Assembly: GCA_013397795.1 (NCBI GenBank)
Contig: VZTJ01000086.1
Location: forward strand, 503,626-567,625
Direction of reading: 5' to 3'
Source of the DNA: Orthonyx spaldingii
Lineage: Eukaryota > Chordata > Aves > Passeriformes > Orthonychidae
DNA length: 64,000 nt
Part shown: positions 57,913 to 64,000 of the stretch, piece after piece
How the letters are laid out: every line of letters starts with the position of its first letter
How positions within the stretch are numbered: the stretch's first letter is position 1
Translations under genes and position numbers: made by a program
The notes under the pieces: generated by a model
Database searches by the model: none
What the model was told of the DNA's origin: nothing
What the model saw: the letters and a program-made list of their open reading frames with translations, nothing else

Positions 57913-58248
57913 CCACACATGTCCCTGCATGGCTGTGCCACACTCACTGCATGGCTGTGTCACACTCCCTGCACATCTGTACCACTCACCCTGCGTGGCT
58001 GTGTCACACTCCCTGCACACCTGTACCACACTCCCTGCACATCTGTACCACTCACCCTGCGTGGCTGTGTCACACTCCCTGCACAGCTGTGACACACTCA
58101 CTGCACATCTGTACCACTCACCCTGCGTGGCTGTGTCACACTCCCTGCACAGCTGTGACACACTCACTGCACATCTGTACCACTCACCCTGCGTGGCTGT
58201 GTCACACTCCCTGCACACCTGTACCACACTCCCTGCACACCTACGTGC
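57913..58248. repeat. Higher-order minisatellite: 22-bp units in 66-bp triplets
   Basis: About fifteen 22-bp units. Three variants, ending GGCTGTGT, CAGCTGTGA-like and CATCTGTAC, alternate as a 66-bp higher-order unit. The anchor CCCTGCGTGGCTGTG recurs at 57989, 58055, 58121 and 58187, exactly 66 bp apart. Since 66 is 22 codons, several frames stay open right through, giving repetitive cysteine/histidine-rich translations on the plus strand and another on the minus strand. These are products of the array, not zinc fingers. Confidence 0.97.
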
Positions 58249-61195
58249 TGCTTTATGTGCCAGGGTCCTGCAGGACCAGCAGGCCCGGAGCCGACGAGGG
58301 AGTGCTGAGGACAGGCAGGATGCTCATGGAAGCCAACCATGAGGGAATGTTCCTGGAGGGGATGCAAATGCTGCTGCAGATCCCAGGGCTGTGGGTGTGG
58401 GAGCTGAGTGCCCTCTCCCCATGTCCCCTGGGCTGGCACCAAGCAGGCTCGGGGCGTCCCAGGCCCTGGGAGCAGAGCACATCAGCCGCCTCTAATCCCT
58501 GGCGCCCATCCTCGTCCTCCTCCTGCCCCCACAAGACTGGCTCCACTTTCCCCAGCAGGAGCCCAAGGAAAAAAAAGGAAGAGAGAGAGGGAGGGAGGGA
58601 AAGAGAAGCTAAAAATCTGTCTTCTTTAATTAATGAGGCAAGCCAGCCTGGAGAGCACGTTTGGGATCGCAGGCCCCCAGCCAGGGGCGAGCCGGCAGCC
58701 AGGGCCGGTGACACGGAGGAAGAGAGATGGGGGGAGCGTGGGGGGACACAGGCACGGCTTTTTATACTCTCCTGTTAACTGATCCACGGAGCTTTCCTGG
58801 CATCGGTTTCAAAGGTATCCCTTCACTAATCCGCCGGGCTGTTCCAGGATGGCGGTTTTGACCAGCAGGAAGGGGGAAGGGAGGGAGGAGAAACGGTCAC
58901 AGGCAGACTGCACCTTTTCACAGCCCGCAGGAAAGAAAAGGAGGGGGGAAAAAGGAGCAGAGTGCGGTGTGGGGCCGGGGAGGGGGATGCTGGTGCTCGG
59001 GAGCTGCACACGCAGCGTCAGGGCCAGCTCTGGGGACAGCTTGCTGCAGCATCCGGGGAGGGAACCAAATGGCACCTTCCAAATATAGCTCCTGCCACGC
59101 ATCTGCCCGCGGGCACCGCGGGGATCCCAAACACGCCTTCCCCAGCAGCCCTGCCTTAATATAGCCTGACCCCCTCCCCACTGACCTTCCCCGGGGGGCC
59201 AAGCTGCAGGGCTCCTGCTCCAGGGTGAGTGCCATGGGGCACCCACCCAAATTCCTCGCAGGGCACACCTCCCACCCCAAGGGAAGGCAAGCTGGCAGCT
59301 ATGCAGTGCACAGACACGCTGCGGCCGCGCAGGAGGAAGGTGGTCCTGTGGCATTTGTCCCTCGGGACGAGCCGTGTGGGTGCCACTCGGCCATGTGAGG
59401 TGGGGGCGTGGAGCAGGTGCAGGGNGGGACTTTTCTAGATGTAGTTCTTGCTGCTCTGTTATTGTTTTAATTTAAAAATGCAGCCCCAGAGAGAGCCTGG
59501 GTGGGTGCCCAGCCTGCTGTGGGCTGTGGGGACTCTGCAGGCAGGTCCAGTCTGCCCCAGCAGCTTCCCAGCTTCCCAGCTTCCCGGCATCATTTCCTCT
59601 TTCAGCCCCATGAGCTACTGCCCTTCTACCTCAGCATTCTCTCATTCCAGGGCACCCTCTGCCCATGATGCTGGAGGGAGCCTGGCTCTGTTGTGGCCAT
59701 CACCAGTGGACAGCAGCAGCCCTGGCCTGCAGGGGGGACACCATGTCGGACACCAGCACTTCCACGGGACAGAGAGGAGATTGCAAGAGCAGCAAGAAAC
59801 TCTTTTGCAGGGCACCACTGCAGGCAGCAAAGGTGTTTGGTCATTAATGCCATTCTTCAAATTGCAGTTCACACCTGGGCACAGTCACCACCAGGGAAAA
59901 GCTGCTGGTGCTGGCCCAGGGGGTAGGTACAAGAAGAATTTGCTTATGAGCTTTTTCTCGGGGTGATTAAGAAGCTCTGTCTGTGTGACACAGAGAACTG
60001 TGCTAAGACAGATCCCACGCCACAGCTCTAATTTCCTTCTCAGGCCAAGGACACTTTGCTAAAGCTCATGTCCTGACATGTAGGATTTGGGCAAAGGCAG
60101 GTAAAAGCCCCAGTCTCCCCGTGACTCTGAAGTGGCTGTGCTAGCTTGAAAACCAGATGTGTTCTGCTCTTTAGCACAGCTATCTAAACTAGCCTCAAAA
60201 TGGCTACAAAACTCCCCTTCAGTATAGGAGAAATGTCAATCCTCCATCCAATAATATTTTTACAGCTTCTTGCTGCCCAACCAATTCCCTTAAGTTACAA
60301 CAGTGTCAGTTTTGCATCATTTTCGAAAGGTCCCTTTTTGAGTGAAGGACCAAGCTTTTTGTGTAAAGAAGAAAAACCAAACCAAACCCTCCTGCACAGC
60401 CTAAATGGCACGGTGCCATTTGGTGTTGAGAACTGCTCTGGGCTTTCTTGGTCCCTCCAGACCTGGCCCACTCCATGGACAGTGCTCCTTGAGAGCTGCT
60501 GGGAGGTCAGTGTAGCTCATGCACAGTCCCACCTTCCAGGATGGAGCTTGCTCACCCATCCTTGTACCTGTTGGAAGGGGGGAAGGGTTACCCCCATACC
60601 CATCCTTGCCCAAGGGAGAGGAAAATCCTCTTTCCTGCTAAGCTGAGCCTGTGACACTCCCCAAGCTCCGATGTACCAAGAGGGAAGCCATGCACGCTGC
60701 TGTGCAGGAAGTGCATGCAGGAGGATGGTGGGGAAGCAGCTGGGAAGGGGCTGATCACCTGATCCCATTTTACACCAGTGCTGGACACATGAAGGCTCGG
60801 TCCCATGTCCTCCAGACAGGGAGGTTTGGATGGCTTTTCCCTCTGAATGGGAATGCCATGGCAGTAGCCAGTGCGTACCCAGCGTGAGGACCCGGCTGAC
60901 GTTACACATTACATTCCTCCCTGACCTTTGTCCATGGGCTCATTAAAATAATTGATCCTAGCCATGACAGTCACACAAGGACCCCATGCTTGTCACATCA
61001 CCTCCTGGGTGGCTCCTTCCTTCCCACCGCCCTGGCCAGGCCCAAGTCTCTTTTTGCCAGACCTTCCCTTGCCCTGTGTTCCCCCGCGGCCGTGGCAGAG
61101 CCGTGCCCCAAGCGCCCCAGGATCAGCAGCAGGCTGGGTTGGCTCGGGGGGCTGGGGAAGGTGTCTCGCTGCTGCCCACAGGGAGATCCAGCCGC
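58249..61195. other. Mostly GC-rich unique sequence, no gene seen
   Basis: A purine tract of GGAAG, GAGAGA and GGGAGGGA units lies at 58565-58608. Intact POU octamer ATGCAAAT lies at 58362-58369. An AT core CTTTAATTAATGAGGC lies near 58624. A single ambiguous base (N) is at 59425. Three tandem CAGCTTCC octamers lie at 59561-59584. A 148-codon plus-strand frame (60200-60646) has a good ATG context (AAAATGG) but no family I recognise. Confidence 0.4.
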
Positions 61196-61400
61196 TTGTT
61201 TTGCCGGCTTTACTCCGGAGCGTTAATTATTCCAGCCCCAGGTGGCATTGTCCCTCACTATTACACGGTTGACCTGTATCTAATCCGTCATCATCTGAAA
61301 CCCTCTGCCCCGTCCTGGCATCCCTGTTTGCCCCGAATCCCCCCAGCCTCCGTGTGCGTTATTACTCCTGCATAAACCAAGTTACAGTTTCAGGACAGAA
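61196..61400. promoter_or_regulatory. Candidate conserved non-coding element
   Basis: CpG-bearing DNA with GAGCGTTAATTATTCCAGCC, CACTATTACACGGTTGACC, CTAATCCGTCATCATCTG and GTGCGTTATTACTCCTGC. AT-rich sites with retained CpGs sit in a GC-rich setting, with no repeat and no plausible exon. Inferred from composition. Confidence 0.3.
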
Positions 61401-61429
61401 TCAAAGAAAAGCTCCTTAATTTCCATCCA

Positions 61430-62110
61430 GCAAAGCCCGGTGAATCTGGAGCCCCCCGGGGCGGCTGAATCGCGACCAGGCAGGAGCTCAGAGCCCGCAG
61501 GCGGTGGCGGAGGGTCCCTGTCACGCTGCCCTCCTTACCCCCGGCTGCGAGCGGAGATGTCTCTCGGCTCTGCCTGTCTTTCGGGCTGCTCCCCACTGCG
61601 AGAGCCGCACAAAGGAGCCCCCCCCGCTGGTGCCCAGGCCAGCAGCATCTCCAGCGCATGACTTGTAACCCGCCGAGCTGGTCCTTCACACGCCGTGAAT
61701 GATAACAGCGAGCTGCAGCCCATTGTCTGCGGCCCTTGCGCCGGTTTGTCAAGTTTGCGGTTGCATTTTAATCCTGACGCCTTTTCAAAGCCCAGCTGCG
61801 CATTGTGTGGGCGCAGGAATTCTTGACTTGCAAATCCCCCAGCATTAAATTCAACCTTCTGGGGCGATGGGGATGGTCCGCACAGTGAATGGGGGGCGGG
61901 GGGAGGCTCCTTGCCCCCTGCCATGAATAACAAGCAGATGAGAAGCAGCGGAGGACAGCGCCGGGGCTGGGGGAGCCTGGTGCGGCCGAGGTGACAGCGG
62001 CGGGGACTCTGCGGCTGGCCCGGTGCTCAGCAGTGGGATTTGTCCCCAGACGTGGCCAGCTTGCCAGCTCCCCTCACCCCCTCCTGCCACGCTCGGTTTG
62101 GTGCCCGGAG
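61430..62110. promoter_or_regulatory. CpG island with embedded candidate conserved element
   Basis: The left part (61430-61780) holds by eye roughly 30 CpGs in 350 bp. At 61680-61870 lie TGAATGATAACAGCGAGC, CCCATTGTCTGCGG, TTGCGGTTGCATTTTAATCC and CAGCATTAAATTCAACC. These resemble SOX-, RUNX- and homeodomain-type sites, but binding is not shown. CpGs continue to about 62110. No first exon could be identified. Confidence 0.45.
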
Positions 62111-62217
62111 CCGTTAAAGACCATATGTGATCTCCAGCAAAGAGGGCTCAGGCGTCCCTCCGTGTCACATCACGGCGACACTCGTCAGTGCCGAGACAGA
62201 GAGAGGGAAGTGGGAAT

Positions 62218-62480
62218 CAAACAATCACAGTATGGTTTGGATGGGAAGGGACCTTAAAGCTCGTGTTGTCCCACCCCCTGCCGAGGACAGGGACACCTTC
62301 CGCCATCCCAAGATGCTCCAAGCCCCGTCCAACCTGACCTTGAGCACTTCCAGGGATGGGCAGTCACAGATTCTCTGGACAATCTGTGCCAAAGCATCAC
62401 CAGCCTCACAGGGAAGAATTTCTTCTCAACGTCCCATCTAACCCTGCCCTCTATCAGTTTTCAGCCATTCCCCCAAGGAT
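62218..62480 (-). mobile_element. CR1 LINE, 3' end
   Basis: Minus-strand CR1 of about 260 bp: CAATCACAGTATGGTTTGG at the 3' end, then GGAAGGGACCTTAAAGCTCG, CAGGGACACCTTCCGCCATC, CCCCGTCCAACCTGACCTTG, TTCCAGGGATGGGCAGTCAC, AGGGAAGAATTTCTTCTCAA and CAGCCATTCCCCCAAGGATG. Same subfamily as the copy at 42135. Confidence 0.94.
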
Positions 62481-63349
62481 GGGTAAGGGACAGCACAACC
62501 CTGCTGGTGCTGCAGTGCCAGCCAATGGGTCACGCAGGCAGATTTAGCCTTTTCCTGCATGTCTGGGTCTGCTCCAGGGATTGAGCAGCCATCCTGGACG
62601 CTGGAGGTGTGGAGGTTGGCCAGACCCAGCTGAAACAGACCCAGAGTAGGGGTCTGCCCATGCAGGTGGTGTTCCAGCTGTGATGACCTGGGCGGTCCTG
62701 TCCAGTCCTGTGGTTAATGCCAGCCATCCTCTAGCTCTGCCTGGAGAACAATGGGCATCCTGTGTGCAGGAGAAGGGCCTGCTGCCCCGCTCCCCTACGG
62801 ACTGGCTGAACCATCCTCCGACCAGTCGGGCAAGTTTTCAATGCAACGGAGTTGGGTTTTTCATTTAAAAAAAAACCCCACACAACAAAAAACCACACAT
62901 TTGTCAAAGCTGAAATGTTTCAGGGAGCTGTATCGTTCAGGCAGACTTTTGCCAAAAGCTGGGCAGACTTTTGGTGGCTGCCTGCCCGATTTCCTAACCC
63001 TTTGCCTAGCAGGCAGCCTCAAAACCCAGGTTCCCAGGCTGCGTCCAGGCTGCCAGAGCTCGCAGCTTCCCGGCCCTGAGCCTGGCGGGAGGCACAGGCA
63101 GCGGAACAGCCTCTCCCTGCTCCGGTGGGAGGACATCGACTCCAGGCACCGCTTTGCACAGGACCCCGCGCTGCAGGAATCCCACGCCTCACCCCACGGC
63201 TCTTGTCTCTTCCGTGACGTCTCTTGTCTGCTGGAAGCGGCCCCAGCAACCCTCTGGAGCTGGGGCAGCGCGGGAAGTGTCAACTGACAGCTCTGCTTTG
63301 TTTCAGGGGGAAAAAAGAGTAACACAATCCCTTCTCATCTTCTCTGGTG
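62481..63349. other. Unique sequence, no gene seen
   Basis: An A-rich stretch with CCCCA interruptions at 62866-62900 closely resembles that at 38549-38602. Frames of up to 178 codons (62751-63287) overlap an antisense frame and have no domain. Confidence 0.45.
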
Positions 63350-63430
63350 GCCTCACTTAACTTCTCGGTGCCTCGGTTTGCCAGGTTCTGGGATTGTAAA
63401 GCCCTGTAAAAGACTCGGAGATCCTGGCAC
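63350..63430 (+). mobile_element. MIR/CORE-SINE-like fragment
   Basis: Forward MIR order: CCTCACTTAACTTCTCGGTG, CCTCGGTTTGCC, a gap, then GATTGTAAAGCCCTGTAAAAG and CTCGGAGATCCTGGCACTTG. The AT-rich middle of the family is deleted. Confidence 0.55.
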
Positions 63431-64000
63431 TTGGGGGAGGAAGGTAAGAATTAAAACAGGAGGAGCAACTGGCTCCCAGACCCCTCCACCACCTCCCAGC
63501 CCAGCACTGTCCTTTCCCCTCCTCTCTGCACGTTATCAAGTGTGTGAGATCTTTCTGCACATCTTCACCTCCCAGGACCCCTCTCTATGCTCTCCCTGTC
63601 CTGTTTTCCTTCTCTCCAAGGCCCAGAATGCTGCAGCCATCCCTGCCTCTGCCAGGCTTCCCTCCTCTGCTTCCCTGCCTGCTCTGCTCTGTGCGAGGGC
63701 TCAGACAGACAAGGTGGCTGTCCCCAGTTCCTTCTTTGTGTCTCTGAGGTGTCTTGACCTGGGGAGAGCCCCTTGCTCTGGGCACAGACCACAGTCAGGC
63801 TCAGCTGGGATAGGTGACCACTCATTGGGAGCCTGGAAAATGCAGGAATATGAATCCTGCAGAAGTAAAAAAAGTATTTAAGGTCCCCAGGACACTGGCC
63901 AGGAAGCAAGACCCTGAATCCAGCCATGCTGTCCCAGCAGGGATCAGGCCACTGTCTGTTGGCCATGCAGGGCTTGAAGCGACATCTGTCCTCAGAGCAT
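63431..64000. other. Pyrimidine-rich unique sequence, no gene seen
   Basis: C/T-rich around 63480-63690, with overlapping frames on both strands (63378-63881 plus, 63565-63966 minus). No domain or transposon was recognised. Confidence 0.45.

Noticed and set aside
57828..58778. 316-codon cysteine/histidine-rich frame that looks like a zinc-finger protein
   Set aside because: The repetition is produced by the 66-bp minisatellite; spacing does not match any zinc-finger class and another plus-strand frame and a minus-strand frame are open too.
1..64000. Search for CRISPR arrays, operons, phage or toxin-antitoxin systems
   Set aside because: The DNA is avian nuclear sequence; no direct-repeat/spacer structure or prokaryotic gene organisation is present.

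Overview
This is vertebrate nuclear DNA, almost certainly avian. The only abundant interspersed repeat is the CR1 LINE: at least eleven clear copies on both strands, mostly 5'-truncated, several ending in the ATTCTRTG-type octamer tail typical of bird CR1. No L1, Alu or other mammalian-type lineage was seen. Recognised repeats cover well under a tenth of the window, which also fits a bird. All repeat calls come from remembered family consensus features, not a library search.

I find no protein-coding gene I can support. The many stop-free stretches (up to about 290 codons) overlap on both strands in GC-rich DNA, lack recognisable domains, and are best read as chance. The clearest coding trace is a dead reverse transcriptase inside an old CR1 copy (31881-32312). 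The window therefore looks like an intergenic region or a very large intron.

Layout. 1-16 kb: unique DNA with AT-rich candidate regulatory blocks (about 3.5-4.0, 6.0-6.2 and 8.1-8.3 kb), three CR1 traces and a MIR-like SINE at 13.3 kb. 16-31 kb: one CR1, a TAAT-rich block at 20 kb and a CpG island at 24.9-25.5 kb. 31-46 kb: most of the transposon debris, with a possible hAT-type remnant, tandem CR1 copies, a decayed CR1 with reverse transcriptase sequence, MIR and ancient CR1 fragments and further CR1s. 47-64 kb: higher GC, several CpG-rich blocks alternating with TAAT-rich candidate conserved elements, three GC-rich tandem arrays, a CR1 cluster at 50.6-51.5 kb and two more MIR-like SINEs.

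The most interesting point is at 57.1-57.5 kb. A MIR/CORE-SINE copy that still carries many CpG dinucleotides is embedded in a CpG-rich block with homeodomain-like sites, as expected of a transposon co-opted as a regulatory element. Alternating CpG islands and candidate noncoding elements with no gene suggest the regulatory surroundings of a developmental gene outside the window. I cannot name the locus. No CRISPR, operon or other prokaryotic-type system is present.
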